DNA from: DASRDU01 sp046331565
GTDB lineage: Bacteria > Acidobacteriota > Blastocatellia > RBC074
Assembly (NCBI GenBank): GCA_046331565.1
Contig: JAXLQP010000010.1
Coordinates: 62,001-126,000 of the forward strand
DNA length: 64,000 nt
Reading direction: 5' to 3'
Shown: positions 55,396-64,000 of the stretch, in pieces
Layout: the number at the start of each line of letters is the position of its first letter
Numbering within the stretch: position 1 is the first letter of the stretch
Notes under the pieces: generated by a model
Databases searched by the model: none
Told to the model about the DNA's origin: nothing
Seen by the model: only the letters and a program-made list of their open reading frames with translations
Translations under genes and position numbers: made by a program

Positions 55396-56433
55396 ATGAA
55401 AAATCGTTACTGGTCGAGTTCCGTTCTGACGCTCGTCATGGTCTGTGCCTGTGCGCTGCTCGTTGTGCGCGCACAGCAACCCGGTGCGCCCGCCAAAAAA
55501 CAGCCGCCGCAGGACAAGAACGCGCCTCCGGTCAGTCAGGATCAGCAGGAAGGATCCGTGATCACCACGATTGTGCGCCTGCCGGTGACGGTGATGGACA
55601 AGGACACCAACCGGTTCATTACCTCGCTGAATGCTGAAGATTTCGAGATTCTGGAGGACAAGGTCAGACAGAAGATTGAATCCTTCCGCCCGATCAGTGA
55701 ACTGCCGCTCGATGTCGCCGTGCTGATGGATACCTCAAACAGCGTCAGGCCCAAGCTGAAATTCGAGAAATCAGCCGCCACTTCATTTATTGAAACGGTG
55801 CTGAAATCGCGCAATGACCGCGCGCTGTTTGTATCGTTCGATTCAGAGATCGAACTGCATCAGGATTTCACCAACAAACTCGACCTGCTTTCGAAAGCCA
55901 TTGATAAAGTGAAGGCGCACGGTGCGACGCGGCTTTATGACGCGGTTTACCGGGTTTGCGAAGAGAAGATGTCGGCCAGTCCGGGCCGCCGCCGCGCGAT
56001 GGTTGTGATTACGGACGGCGAAGATACTGAAAGCGAGCGCAACCTGAAGGACGCGATTGATTTTGCCCAGCGTTCTGAAACCACAGTCTTCGTCATCAGC
56101 ACCAAGGCGGGCGGCTTTTTCGGCGTTGAAGCCGGAACGATTGACACGAAGGAAGACAAGGATCTCAAGCGGCTGGCTGAAGAGACCGGCGGGCGCGCCT
56201 TTTTCACCGGCAATGTGCTGGAACTCGAACGCAGCTTTTCGGCTATTGCGACCGAACTGCGCAGCCAGTACCTGATCAGTTATGCCCCGGCCAATGAAAA
56301 CTTCGATGGCAAATTCCGCAAGATCGAAGTCAGATTGCCGGGTCACAAGAATCTCAGAATCAGGGCGAGAGATGGTTATACGGCGGTGCCCCGCAATGTC
56401 CGCGCCGGATTGAAAATGCCCGGCGGACAATAA
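55396..56433 (+). CDS. VWFA-related acidobacterial secreted protein 1
   Basis: 345 residues with signal peptide and a Pro/Gln-rich linker. It matches the VWFA-related acidobacterial family: an N-terminal beta region (VRLPVTVMDKDTNRFITSLN, AEDFEILEDK), then a von Willebrand A domain with MIDAS residues in VAVLMDTSNS, the conserved Thr in GATRLYDAV and VVITDGEDTES. It ends in the family tail YLISYAPANENFDGKFRKIE. Probably metal-dependent adhesion or protein binding outside the cell membrane. It is followed after 43 bp by a paralogue. Confidence 0.92.
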   Translation: MKNRYWSSSVLTLVMVCACALLVVRAQQPGAPAKKQPPQDKNAPPVSQDQQEGSVITTIVRLPVTVMDKDTNRFITSLNAEDFEILEDKVRQKIESFRPISELPLDVAVLMDTSNSVRPKLKFEKSAATSFIETVLKSRNDRALFVSFDSEIELHQDFTNKLDLLSKAIDKVKAHGATRLYDAVYRVCEEKMSASPGRRRAMVVITDGEDTESERNLKDAIDFAQRSETTVFVISTKAGGFFGVEAGTIDTKEDKDLKRLAEETGGRAFFTGNVLELERSFSAIATELRSQYLISYAPANENFDGKFRKIEVRLPGHKNLRIRARDGYTAVPRNVRAGLKMPGGQ

Positions 56434-56476
56434 TGACTGCACGATTTTCCCGCCCCTTCTGCGGTCGAAAGGGATT

Positions 56477-57535
56477 ATGAAGTCACGAAGTTTGAGTCTG
56501 GGCGTCGGCGCCTGTTTACTGACCACCGGCCTGTTGTCATCACTGCTCTTTTCATCTGATCGCGTCCACGCGCAGCAGCAACAGCAGAAGCAGCAGGAAA
56601 AAAAGCCCCCTGCCGGTCAGCAGAAAAAGTCTGAGGAAGAAGACCAGCAGCCGATTCGCGTCGGCACGCAGCTTGTCAACGTGCTGTTCAGCGTTTCAGA
56701 CAAGCAGAACCGCTACATCAACGACCTCACCAAAGACGACATCACCATCCTTGAGGACGGCAAGCCGCAGCAGGTTTTCACCTTCAAAAAAGAGACCGAT
56801 CTGCCGCTGACGATGGCGCTGATGATTGACGTCAGCCTCAGTGAAAGATACGTCCTGCCGGTGCTCAAGGACGCCGGATTTCATTTCTTCAATTCCGTTA
56901 TCAGGGCGGGCAAGGACACGGCGGCAGTCATCAAATTCGAGCGCGAGCCGATGCTGATGCAGGGCCTGACTTCAAGCCCTGGCCGTTTGCGCAAGGCGCT
57001 TGAAGAAGTCGCCTACGTTGCTCCGCCGCCGATTGGCATTGCCGGTGGCCCGACGCCGCCAATCAATCCGAATGCGATGGGCGGCACTTCAATCTGGGAT
57101 TCGGTCGTGGCGACTTCTGCCGACCTGCTGGCCGGTGAAGCCGGACGCAAGACGATGATCCTGCTCACCGATGGCGATGACACAACCAGCCGGATGAAGA
57201 TTGCGGATGCGATCAACGAGGCGCTCAAGGCCGAGGCTTCGATTTATGCCATCGGCATTGGCGATCCGGCTTTTGGCGGTGTCAACGAAGGCAAGCTGAA
57301 ACAGCTTTGCGAAGCCACCGGAGGCCGCGCCTACTTTCCCAGAGGGCCGAGCGACCTTGACCGCGCCTTTGCCGAACTCGAAAGAGATTTGCGACAGCAG
57401 TACCTGATTGCCTACGAACCTGACAACGTCGTGCCCGACGGCGGCTTCCGCAAAATCGAAGTCCGCGTCAACAACCGCAATCCCAAAGACCTCAAAATTC
57501 GCCACCGGCGCGGATATTACGCACCGAAGGCGTGA
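56477..57535 (+). CDS. VWFA-related acidobacterial secreted protein 2
   Basis: 352 residues, paralogue of the preceding gene: signal peptide, Gln/Lys-rich linker (QQQQKQQEKKPPAGQQKKSE), beta region (RYINDLTKDDITILEDGK) and an A domain with DVSLS in place of DTSNS. MIDAS Thr is in GGTSIWDSV, the Asp in LTDGDD, and the end is YLIAYEPDNVVPDGGFRKIE. An insertion (PPPIGIAGGPTPPINPNAMG) interrupts the A domain before GGTS. Co-transcribed with copy 1 in all likelihood. Confidence 0.92.
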   Translation: MKSRSLSLGVGACLLTTGLLSSLLFSSDRVHAQQQQQKQQEKKPPAGQQKKSEEEDQQPIRVGTQLVNVLFSVSDKQNRYINDLTKDDITILEDGKPQQVFTFKKETDLPLTMALMIDVSLSERYVLPVLKDAGFHFFNSVIRAGKDTAAVIKFEREPMLMQGLTSSPGRLRKALEEVAYVAPPPIGIAGGPTPPINPNAMGGTSIWDSVVATSADLLAGEAGRKTMILLTDGDDTTSRMKIADAINEALKAEASIYAIGIGDPAFGGVNEGKLKQLCEATGGRAYFPRGPSDLDRAFAELERDLRQQYLIAYEPDNVVPDGGFRKIEVRVNNRNPKDLKIRHRRGYYAPKA

Positions 57536-57540
57536 TGAAG

Positions 57541-57753
57541 AGGGTAGACGGAAGACGGTAGTCGGTAGTCGGAATTCGGAAGGCAGAAAGCAGCAGGCAG
57601 AAATTGAGAGGATGGAACTGATGCTCTCAATTTCTGCCTTTCGATTTCTGACTGCTGTTTTCTGTTTTCTGCTTTCTGCCTTCCGAATTCCGACTACCGA
57701 CTACCGACTTCCGACTTCCGTCTTCCGTCTACCGAATTCCGACTACCGTCTTC
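57541..57753. repeat. Nested heptad inverted repeat
   Basis: Outer arms of 38 bp are perfectly inverted (57556-57593 and 57669-57706). Inner arms of 15 bp (57596-57610 and 57624-57638) flank a 13-base loop. The right side continues as about ten 7-bp units of the form TCCGACT/ACCGACT/TCCGTCT up to the start codon of the next gene. The repeat therefore occupies the whole gap and leaves no ribosome site for that gene. Confidence 0.93.
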
Positions 57754-57754
57754 C

Positions 57755-59227
57755 ATGACCTCATTCGCCTGGAAACGTGAATACCGCTGCTGGCTGCCGC
57801 TGGCCGGGGTGGCGTGGCTGCTGGCGTGGCTGGCGCGTGATCCGTTTATGGCTGACTGGGACAGCTTTGATTATGCGGCGTGTGTGGTGCAGGGAACGCC
57901 TTCGCCGCTGGGACTGGGGCGGGCCTTGTTTCTGGCTTGCAACCGCGTGTTGTGGCTGGTTGCTCATTACGCTTTCGGATGGTCGCCGGATCAGGCTTAT
58001 CTGCTGATCAAATACGGCGTCATCGCGCAAAGCGGCCTGGCGATTGTCGGTCTGTATGCGCTTTACAGGGAACTGACTGCTGAAAGTCGCGCGGCATTGC
58101 TGGCGGCGCTGCTGGTTGCCCTGTCGCCGTTGTATGTCGTTTACAGCGGGCGCGGGATGAGCGAAATCCCCGGCGTGCTGTGGTGGGCCTGGTCGCTGTG
58201 GTGGATGATGCGCAGTTTGCGACGAAATCAGACCGTGCAGTATCTGCTGGCTGCTGTGCTGTTCGGGCTGAGCGCCAACGTGCGCGAGTTTGCGGTTTTC
58301 TATCTGCCGCTGGTGGCGCTGGCCGGATGGATTTACGGGCAGCGTTGGAAAGTGTGGATGACAGCTTTCGGGCTGGCCTGTGTGGCGGCGGTGGCGGGGC
58401 CGGTTTACTGGGCGCTGGCCTGGCCTGAGTATTACCTTCCGGCGGTGCGGACGTGGTACGCCCTGAGCGCACAGGAGCGGCTGGAGCATCCGGTGACGCT
58501 GCGCAATGTGTGGCTGCTGGCGGGTTATGCGTTCATCTGTTCGCCGGCAGCGTTTCTGCTCACTCCGGTTTCAATTCGCAATTTCCGGCGGGCAAAGATT
58601 CGGGCGCACGCGCGCGGGCGGGTCTGGGTGCTGACGAGTTTATTCGGGTTGCTGTCGGTGCTGGCGCTCGTTGCCAATCACGATCTGGCGCTCAATCCGC
58701 GTTACCTGCTGACGGGGCTGCTCGGTCTTGCGCCTTTGTGCGGCTGGTGGCTGGCGGAATGGAGCCGCGAGCGAACGAAGTGGCGCAATATTGCGCTGGC
58801 AATGCTGGCATCCCTGACTGTCATCAGTCTGATTGGCGCGGCGATTTTTCTGCATCGGGTGCAGTGGCCGCACACTGTGGCGGCGCGTGATTATGCCGCG
58901 ATGATTTCAACGCTGCCTGAACAGTCTGTCTTTCTGGTCGGCAGGCGCACGCCGCTGGTGAATTATTACCAGCGCATCGGCGCGCATCCGGGCTGGCAGA
59001 CAATTCCGTTCGGTTCGGGCTGGCCTGATGCGCGACTGGGGGAAGTGGTTGACGATTACCTGAAAGCCGGTCGGCCCGTCTTCGTTGATTTTGATGAAAC
59101 GATCTGGTCTGAAGGGATGCGCGAACACAGCCGCGAAGCCGCCGGGCTTGAGCTGCTGCGCCGCAATTATCAGCTTGAACCAGTCAAAGCCACGCTCTTT
59201 CGCGTTGTCGGGAAAAACAAACCTTAA
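57755..59227 (+). CDS. Membrane glycosyltransferase, GT39/ArnT-like
   Basis: 490 residues, 10 or more membrane segments. The first loop carries the acidic motif RDPFMADWDSFDY expected for a GT-C enzyme, and a second conserved region reads GLSANVREFAVFYLPLVALA. These enzymes transfer sugars from polyprenyl phosphates on the outer face of the membrane. Acceptor unknown. The start at 57755 lies directly behind the heptad repeat without a Shine-Dalgarno sequence, so initiation is either leaderless-like or coupled, or the start is further downstream. Confidence 0.82.
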   Translation: MTSFAWKREYRCWLPLAGVAWLLAWLARDPFMADWDSFDYAACVVQGTPSPLGLGRALFLACNRVLWLVAHYAFGWSPDQAYLLIKYGVIAQSGLAIVGLYALYRELTAESRAALLAALLVALSPLYVVYSGRGMSEIPGVLWWAWSLWWMMRSLRRNQTVQYLLAAVLFGLSANVREFAVFYLPLVALAGWIYGQRWKVWMTAFGLACVAAVAGPVYWALAWPEYYLPAVRTWYALSAQERLEHPVTLRNVWLLAGYAFICSPAAFLLTPVSIRNFRRAKIRAHARGRVWVLTSLFGLLSVLALVANHDLALNPRYLLTGLLGLAPLCGWWLAEWSRERTKWRNIALAMLASLTVISLIGAAIFLHRVQWPHTVAARDYAAMISTLPEQSVFLVGRRTPLVNYYQRIGAHPGWQTIPFGSGWPDARLGEVVDDYLKAGRPVFVDFDETIWSEGMREHSREAAGLELLRRNYQLEPVKATLFRVVGKNKP

Positions 59228-59256
59228 CCTGACACAGAACTTTTTTTCTTCTCTCT

Positions 59257-59387
59257 TCTCTCCTTCTCTTCTCTTTTCTTCTCTCTTCTTCTCTGCGTGC
59301 TCTGCGCCTCTGCGTGAAACTTATTCTCACGCAGAGGCGCAGAGCACGCAGAGAAGAAGAGAGAAGAAAAGAGAAGAGAAGGAGAGA
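59257..59387. repeat. 61-bp perfect inverted repeat
   Basis: Left arm 59257-59317 and right arm 59327-59387 are perfect complements with a 9-base loop. The arms are polypyrimidine/polypurine in their outer half and built around CTCTGCG in the inner half. It lies between the convergent glycosyltransferase and solute-binding protein genes, where it could terminate both transcripts. Confidence 0.95.
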
Positions 59388-59448
59388 GAGAGAAGCTTGG
59401 TCAGTGTGCTGATGACTGGTAATTCTGCGGTGATGAGGCACTGCTGAC

Positions 59449-60687
59449 TTACCGGCGCAGGACTTTTTCTGTCCATTCCTTTTCGAGTCTGACCAGGTAT
59501 TGCGCGTCGGGTTCAGCCAACTGGTGGCTGGCGAGTTCGGCGATTGAGAGCGTGGCCGGGCCGGGCGGAATGGCCAGCACGGCGTCTCTTTCAGCCGGTG
59601 ATAACAAATCAAGCCGCATCGGAAAGAGTGTGCCGAGTGCTTTGGCCTGATCCATGGCGTGTGACGGCGACATCAGGTGATTGATGACGACGAGCGCGCC
59701 CGCGACGTTGCTGGCGTTGAAGGGAATGCCCAGATAGCTGTAATTGCCAATCGTGCCTTCATCAAAAACGAATGTGCGCACGGTTGGCGGGTATTCGCCG
59801 CGCGCGATGCGTTCGGACGCAAAGCTCGGCCCGTAACTCATCGTGAAGTCAATTTCATTGTTGGCAAACAGGCGGTCGGCTTCCCTGAGTGAGGCCGGAT
59901 ACGTTTCACCCCTGCGCCAGAGATAAGGTTTGATGTCGTTCAGGTATTCGACCGTCGCGGCTGAAGCTTTTTTGAAAAGTTCTTCATTGAAGCCCTGCTG
60001 AAAGTTCTGCGCGCCGCCGAAATGCAGCAGCAGGTGGCGAATAAAGACCGAGCCGGTGAAATCGGGCGGCGCAATGTAAGTGAAGCGCCCCGGATGCGCT
60101 TTGATCCAGTCGCGCAATGCTTCGATTGAACGCGGCGGTTCCTTGACGCGCGCCGTGTCGTAAGCGAAAACAAAATGCGCCTTCTGCCAGGGAGCTTCGT
60201 AACCTTCAATGGTCGTGCCGAAATCACGCTGCCGCGCCTGTTCGTCGTAATACCGGATGTTCGGCAGGCGTTCGGCAAACGGCCCCCACAGCACTCCGGC
60301 CTGTTTCGCCGTGCGAAAGTTCTCGCCGTTGATCCAGACAAAATCAATCGAACCGCCACTCGCTTTGCCTGCGCCTTTTTCGTTGAGCAGTTTGTTGACG
60401 GCTTCGGCCACGTCGCTGTTCGGCACGATTTTCAGCGTGATGCCGTACTGCTGCCTGATGGTGTCGGCCACTGCGCCCTGAAAGTAGCGGTTGCGGCCTT
60501 CGTCACCGGCCCACATCCCGAAATTAACGGTCGTGCCGCGGGCGCGCTGCACGATTTCATTCCAGTCAGTTGCGGCAAACTGTTCCGGCGTGAGCGCAAG
60601 GCGCGCATCAGGCTGCGCCTGACGGCAGGCGGCCAGGGTCAGCGAGAATGGCAGAACAAGCAGCAGAACGAGGCTTTTGATGGTCAT
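59449..60687 (-). CDS. ABC transporter solute-binding lipoprotein, YnjB-like
   Basis: 412 residues. Signal peptide with lipobox LTLAAC, then an extracellular solute-binding fold: TTVNFGMWAGDEGRNRYFQG, GITLKIVPNSDVAEAVNKLL, FVWINGENFRTAKQAGVLWG and IDFTMSYGPSFASERIARGE. The pattern follows the YnjB group of thiamine/polyamine-type binding proteins. Permease and ATPase genes that usually follow are not next to it here. The ligand is unknown. The ATG at 60687 starts MTIKSLVLLL. Confidence 0.85.
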   Translation of the reverse strand: MTIKSLVLLLVLPFSLTLAACRQAQPDARLALTPEQFAATDWNEIVQRARGTTVNFGMWAGDEGRNRYFQGAVADTIRQQYGITLKIVPNSDVAEAVNKLLNEKGAGKASGGSIDFVWINGENFRTAKQAGVLWGPFAERLPNIRYYDEQARQRDFGTTIEGYEAPWQKAHFVFAYDTARVKEPPRSIEALRDWIKAHPGRFTYIAPPDFTGSVFIRHLLLHFGGAQNFQQGFNEELFKKASAATVEYLNDIKPYLWRRGETYPASLREADRLFANNEIDFTMSYGPSFASERIARGEYPPTVRTFVFDEGTIGNYSYLGIPFNASNVAGALVVINHLMSPSHAMDQAKALGTLFPMRLDLLSPAERDAVLAIPPGPATLSIAELASHQLAEPDAQYLVRLEKEWTEKVLRR

Positions 60688-60994
60688 CGGAGATATTTAT
60701 TTTGCTGGTCAGTTGAGCCTGCCGTGTCCGGTCAGGGCGCGTGGTAACAGGCGGCATTTTCAGGGCCTCGCGGGTTTGATTCAAGTCGTGGCGGACTTTC
60801 TGCGCGAGCGGCTGTGACTTGAGTCACTGCAAGAGATGGCCGGGTCTGTCAGGATTGACAATCCGGGAGGTCAGGGCTGGTTGCAAGCGGTGGTTCGGCC
60901 TGGTAAACTGCCGGTTGCCGCATGTGCAGATTCGTCCCAGTTAACCTGACAGCGCAATTGACGGAACTATCCACAGTTTAAGACCACAGTATTT
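60688..60994. promoter_or_regulatory. Divergent intergenic region with a small palindrome
   Basis: 307 bp between the solute-binding protein and ResB genes. The only structured site seen is GTGACT TG AGTCAC at 60814-60827, possibly a regulator site. No confident promoter could be assigned to either gene. Confidence 0.35.
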
Positions 60995-62506
60995 ATGGCA
61001 ACTTCCAGGGAAATTACCGAAGCTGCGTCGCCTGCCAAAGCGGCGTCCAGACTCTCCATCATTGATCAGTTTCTTGGTTTCATCAGCTCCGTGCCGTTCG
61101 GCGTGGTGCTGCTCGTAATCCTGATCGTCTTTGCGATGATCGGCATGCTGATTCAGCAGCAGGAACTGGAAACCTTCCGCGACTATTACGCGAAACTGAC
61201 TCCGGCTGAACGGCTGGTGTACGGCGGTCTGGGATTTTTCAACATCTATCACGTCTGGTATTTCAACCTGCTGCTGCTGGTGCTGAGTCTGAATATCATC
61301 CTCGCTTCGATTGATTACTTCCCGAAGACCTGGATGAACATCCGGCGCAAGAAGCTGAAAGCCTCGCCCACCTTTGTGCAGAGCCAGAAGGTCAAAGACT
61401 CGGTTGAAGTGTCGAAAGCCAGCCGCCAGGAACTGGTCGAACGCGCGGCAAAGGCGGCGCGTGCGCAGGGCTTCAAAACCAGGATCACCGAGGACGAAAA
61501 TCACACGACGATCTTTGCCGAGAAAGGCACCTGGAACCGCCTGGGCGCTTATTACATTCACGCCGGGCTGCTGACGATTTTCCTGGGCGGCTTTCTGACC
61601 TCGACGCGGGGCGTGACTGGCGGGATGTGGCTTGATCCGGGCAAGGCCGAAGACAAGATGACCAAACAGGTCTTCGAACTGGGCGAAGTCAAATCGGTTG
61701 ATCTCAACCTGCCTTTTGAAGTCGAGTGCCTCGACATTCAGCAGCGGCTGATTGACAAAAACAAGGGCATCGAAACGCCCAACACGCTCGACTGGCTGAC
61801 CCGGGTCAGACTGAAGGACAGGGAAAACGGCAAAGTCGAAGAAGCACTGATTCACATGAACAAGCCGTATGATTTTCGCGGCTATCGCTTCTTCCAGGCT
61901 TCGTTCCAGCAGGGACTCGGCAGCGCGCGTTCAATCGTGCTGGATTATCATCCGACCACAGGCCAGGGGCAGCAGGACATCACGCTGACGCGCAACAGCA
62001 CTGTGAAGCTCAATGACGGCACCCGCGTGCGTTATGTCGAGTTTCTGCCCGACGCTCAGTTTGAGCGCAACGGCAGGCTGAACCTCGCTTCGGGCGAATA
62101 CAACAACCCGGCAGTGCATCTGGAAGTCACCAGCCCGAACGGCGAGCGGCGCGAAGCGTGGGCCTTCAATCAGGCTTTCATCAATCAGACCGGGAACGCG
62201 CCGTTTCTGAAAAGCTCGGTGCAGAACCTGGGCGGCACGCAGTTTGTGCTGAAGGATTTCGAGAAGGTGTCAGCCGCGCACATGCTTTCGATCCAGTACG
62301 ATCCTGGCTCGAACATTTTCTATCTTGGTTCGGCGCTGCTCGGCGCGGCGCTGCTGGCCACTTTTCTGTTCGCGCATCAGCGGCTGTGGATCGTCGTGGA
62401 GGATGGCCGCGTCCATCTCGGCGGCGACACCAACCGCAACCGACTTGGCTTTGAAGATCGAATCAAAAAGATTGCGGCCCGCATCAAAGCGCCGCAGACG
62501 GCATAA
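60995..62506 (+). CDS. resB: Cytochrome c biogenesis protein ResB
   Basis: 503 residues. Three N-terminal membrane helices (SSVPFGVVLLVILIVFAMIG, YHVWYFNLLLLVLSLNIILA and LGAYYIHAGLLTIFLGGFLT) are followed by a large periplasmic domain and a final helix (LGSALLGAALLATFLFAHQR). This is the System II haem-handling protein that works with CcsA/ResC to attach haem to CxxCH motifs in the periplasm. The partner gene follows at 62613. The window's two CxxCH cytochromes would need such a system. The ATG at 60995 lacks a strong ribosome site. Confidence 0.92.
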   Translation: MATSREITEAASPAKAASRLSIIDQFLGFISSVPFGVVLLVILIVFAMIGMLIQQQELETFRDYYAKLTPAERLVYGGLGFFNIYHVWYFNLLLLVLSLNIILASIDYFPKTWMNIRRKKLKASPTFVQSQKVKDSVEVSKASRQELVERAAKAARAQGFKTRITEDENHTTIFAEKGTWNRLGAYYIHAGLLTIFLGGFLTSTRGVTGGMWLDPGKAEDKMTKQVFELGEVKSVDLNLPFEVECLDIQQRLIDKNKGIETPNTLDWLTRVRLKDRENGKVEEALIHMNKPYDFRGYRFFQASFQQGLGSARSIVLDYHPTTGQGQQDITLTRNSTVKLNDGTRVRYVEFLPDAQFERNGRLNLASGEYNNPAVHLEVTSPNGERREAWAFNQAFINQTGNAPFLKSSVQNLGGTQFVLKDFEKVSAAHMLSIQYDPGSNIFYLGSALLGAALLATFLFAHQRLWIVVEDGRVHLGGDTNRNRLGFEDRIKKIAARIKAPQTA

Positions 62507-62510
62507 CGGC

Positions 62511-62600
62511 TGTCCGTTGTCTGTTGCCCGTTGTCCGTGGCCGATCCGGCATCAAAAGCACCGCTGACAAGGGACAAGTGACAAAGGACAAGTGACAACC
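62511..62600. repeat. Heptad repeats between resB and ccsA
   Basis: Left: four 7-bp units from 62511 to 62538 (TGTCCGT, TGTCTGT, TGCCCGT, TGTCCGT). Right: five units from 62566 to 62600 (GACAAGG, GACAAGT, GACAAAG, GACAAGT, GACAACC). The two sides are roughly inverted. The ccsA ribosome site GGAG begins at the next base. Confidence 0.9.
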
Positions 62601-62612
62601 GGAGTAAAGATT

Positions 62613-64000
62613 ATGAGTCAGGCAGTCAAATCACTAAATGTGGCAGCCGACGTTTCTGAAATTGAACTGAAGCGCCCGGCGATCTTCAATTATCTGCACG
62701 TCATTCTGCCGCTGGTCGGCGTGGCGCTGATGGTCATGGCGCGCAAGGCAAACGGCCCGAACAAATTCTTTGAAGACGGCGGGCTGATTGTGCTGGCGGT
62801 GCTGTGTTACATCTTTGCCGCCGCGTTTCATCTGACCAACCTGTATGCGCCGATCAGGGGCTTGCAGAAGGCCGGATTGTGGGTGGCCTCGCTGGGCTTC
62901 TTCTTCAATCTGTCGGCCTGGTTTATGCGCTGGATCGCGTCAGGCGAGCTTGAGAACTGGAAGCGCATGACGGATATGAACGGCGTGTATCATCCGCTCT
63001 GGTTTTTCAGCTACATTCCGTTTCAGCATCTCTACGATCTTTCGGTCGCGTTCGCGTTTGGCGCGGCGCTGACGACGCTGCTGATCGAACATCGCAAAGG
63101 CTCGCGTTTTCTGGGCGCGGCTTCGCTGACGCTGGCCACGCTGATTCTGTTCCAGGCCATTTTCATCGGCAATGAAATCATCAGCCTGCCGCCGGTACTC
63201 GACAGTTACTGGCGACCGATTCACGTCGGCGTCGCGTCGCTCAGCTACGGCATTTCGCTGGTGAGCTTTGCGATTGCGGTGATGTTTCTGCTCAAGGACG
63301 GCGTCAAGCCCGAATCAATGGGCGTTTTTACGTCGCTGTTCACGGTTGCCGGGTTCCTGTTCTTCAGTAATTCATATTCGCTGACGACGCTCAGTTACCG
63401 GATGAATCCGGTGATTACTGACGGGCACAATGTCTCGTTCATCAGAGGTCTGAAAGTGCCGCTGCCGGGCGTGGGCATCGTGATGACGGTGACGGTGCTG
63501 CTGCTGCTGGCGGTGGCCGTCTGCTTTGCGATTTACCATTTCAGGGGCAGTGAGCAGGCGCGACGGTTCGGCCATTACGCCCTGCGCGCGTCGCTCGTGT
63601 CGCAGGCCGTCGGCATTGTGACTTTCTTTTATCAGGTGAAGAACCTGCACAACCTGGGCGCGCTGGTCGGCCAGGATCAGTATTATTCGCTCGGTAAATG
63701 GCTGGCTAATTCGAGCGGCATGGAAGCAGCTAAAATGCCGGTGCCGCAACTGGTGCAGGAAGGCTCACAGTGGCTGAGTTCAATGGGCAGCCAGCTTGCG
63801 CTCGACACGCGGGCGCATCCGGTCGAAGTTTCCGGTCTGATTGCCGCGTTCGTGATTACGCTGTTCATTGCAATCTTCAGCTTCCGCACCGAAAAGCTGC
63901 GCGCCAGCCTGCCTTCAATCGAGCGGCTGGACAGCCTGATTTACAAAACGGTCGGACTGGCGACGGCGGGTCTGCTGATTCTGCTGGTGACGGGCGCGAT
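62613..64000 (+). CDS. ccsA: Cytochrome c biogenesis protein CcsA/ResC, 3' end outside window
   Basis: Open from an ATG at 62613 (GGAG nine bases upstream) to the window edge, at least 462 codons. About nine membrane helices are visible so far. The segment LDSYWRPIHVGVASLSYGIS, then LVSFAIAVMFLL, is the conserved CcsA/ResC helix with one of the haem-ligand His residues. The tryptophan-rich WWD motif should follow beyond the edge or is not yet reached. It forms the System II haem lyase with ResB, whose gene is directly upstream in the same direction. Confidence 0.88.
   Translation, partial: MSQAVKSLNVAADVSEIELKRPAIFNYLHVILPLVGVALMVMARKANGPNKFFEDGGLIVLAVLCYIFAAAFHLTNLYAPIRGLQKAGLWVASLGFFFNLSAWFMRWIASGELENWKRMTDMNGVYHPLWFFSYIPFQHLYDLSVAFAFGAALTTLLIEHRKGSRFLGAASLTLATLILFQAIFIGNEIISLPPVLDSYWRPIHVGVASLSYGISLVSFAIAVMFLLKDGVKPESMGVFTSLFTVAGFLFFSNSYSLTTLSYRMNPVITDGHNVSFIRGLKVPLPGVGIVMTVTVLLLLAVAVCFAIYHFRGSEQARRFGHYALRASLVSQAVGIVTFFYQVKNLHNLGALVGQDQYYSLGKWLANSSGMEAAKMPVPQLVQEGSQWLSSMGSQLALDTRAHPVEVSGLIAAFVITLFIAIFSFRTEKLRASLPSIERLDSLIYKTVGLATAGLLILLVTGA

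Overview
The window looks like chromosomal DNA of an Acidobacteriota bacterium, probably class Blastocatellia (the class is an inference). The evidence is a set of family signatures: six full-length ~800-residue 'acidobacterial duplicated orphan permeases' (ADOP) with no ABC ATPase gene beside them, two VWFA-related acidobacterial proteins, a TIGR03437-type C-terminal domain, and two reaction-centre-type c cytochromes. No plasmid or phage backbone is visible.

Layout. 1-1073: CRISPR array of 15 repeats, leader side off the left edge. 1.1-2.3 kb: an IS630-like transposase. 2.4-5.0 kb: a LytTR-type two-component pair whose kinase is 5'-truncated and joined to a truncated M28 peptidase gene. 5.4-39.6 kb: an accessory region of ADOP genes interleaved with secreted or membrane cargo (class D beta-lactamase, NTF2-like proteins, cytochromes, WD40 and PQQ propellers, a sigma factor-acetyltransferase fusion, an ECF sigma/anti-sigma operon, TspO, serine hydrolase). 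It is littered with short scars of ADOP starts and ends, a duplicated leader element, a MITE-like element and a large palindrome. 39.7-42.7 kb: IS701-like and IS110 transposases. 42718-43616: a two-repeat remnant with the same CRISPR repeat, running directly into cas6. 43.6-47.4 kb: decayed genes around a Phd/PIN toxin-antitoxin pair. 47.8 kb: tRNA-Phe. 48-64 kb: ordinary chromosome with a lipid-headgroup cluster (PlsC, PAP2, HAD, CDP-alcohol transferase), a DUF4388/DnaJ/TPR protein, an M50 peptidase, a pilin-like protein, VWFA proteins, a glycosyltransferase, a solute-binding lipoprotein and ResB/CcsA cytochrome c maturation. The gene junctions of this last part carry long inverted repeats, three of them built from 7-bp units.

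Reading. The array at the left edge and the two repeats before cas6 share one repeat, face the same way, and lie at the two ends of the IS630-to-IS110 block. The simplest model is one array-cas6 locus opened by about 41.6 kb of accessory DNA, or a recombination or assembly event with the same result. The last repeat before cas6 is truncated and supplies the apparent Shine-Dalgarno sequence of cas6, so Cas6 could act on its own mRNA leader. These two points, the modular ADOP scars and the heptad-built inverted repeats are the most unusual things seen. All functional statements come from reading motifs; no database search was run.
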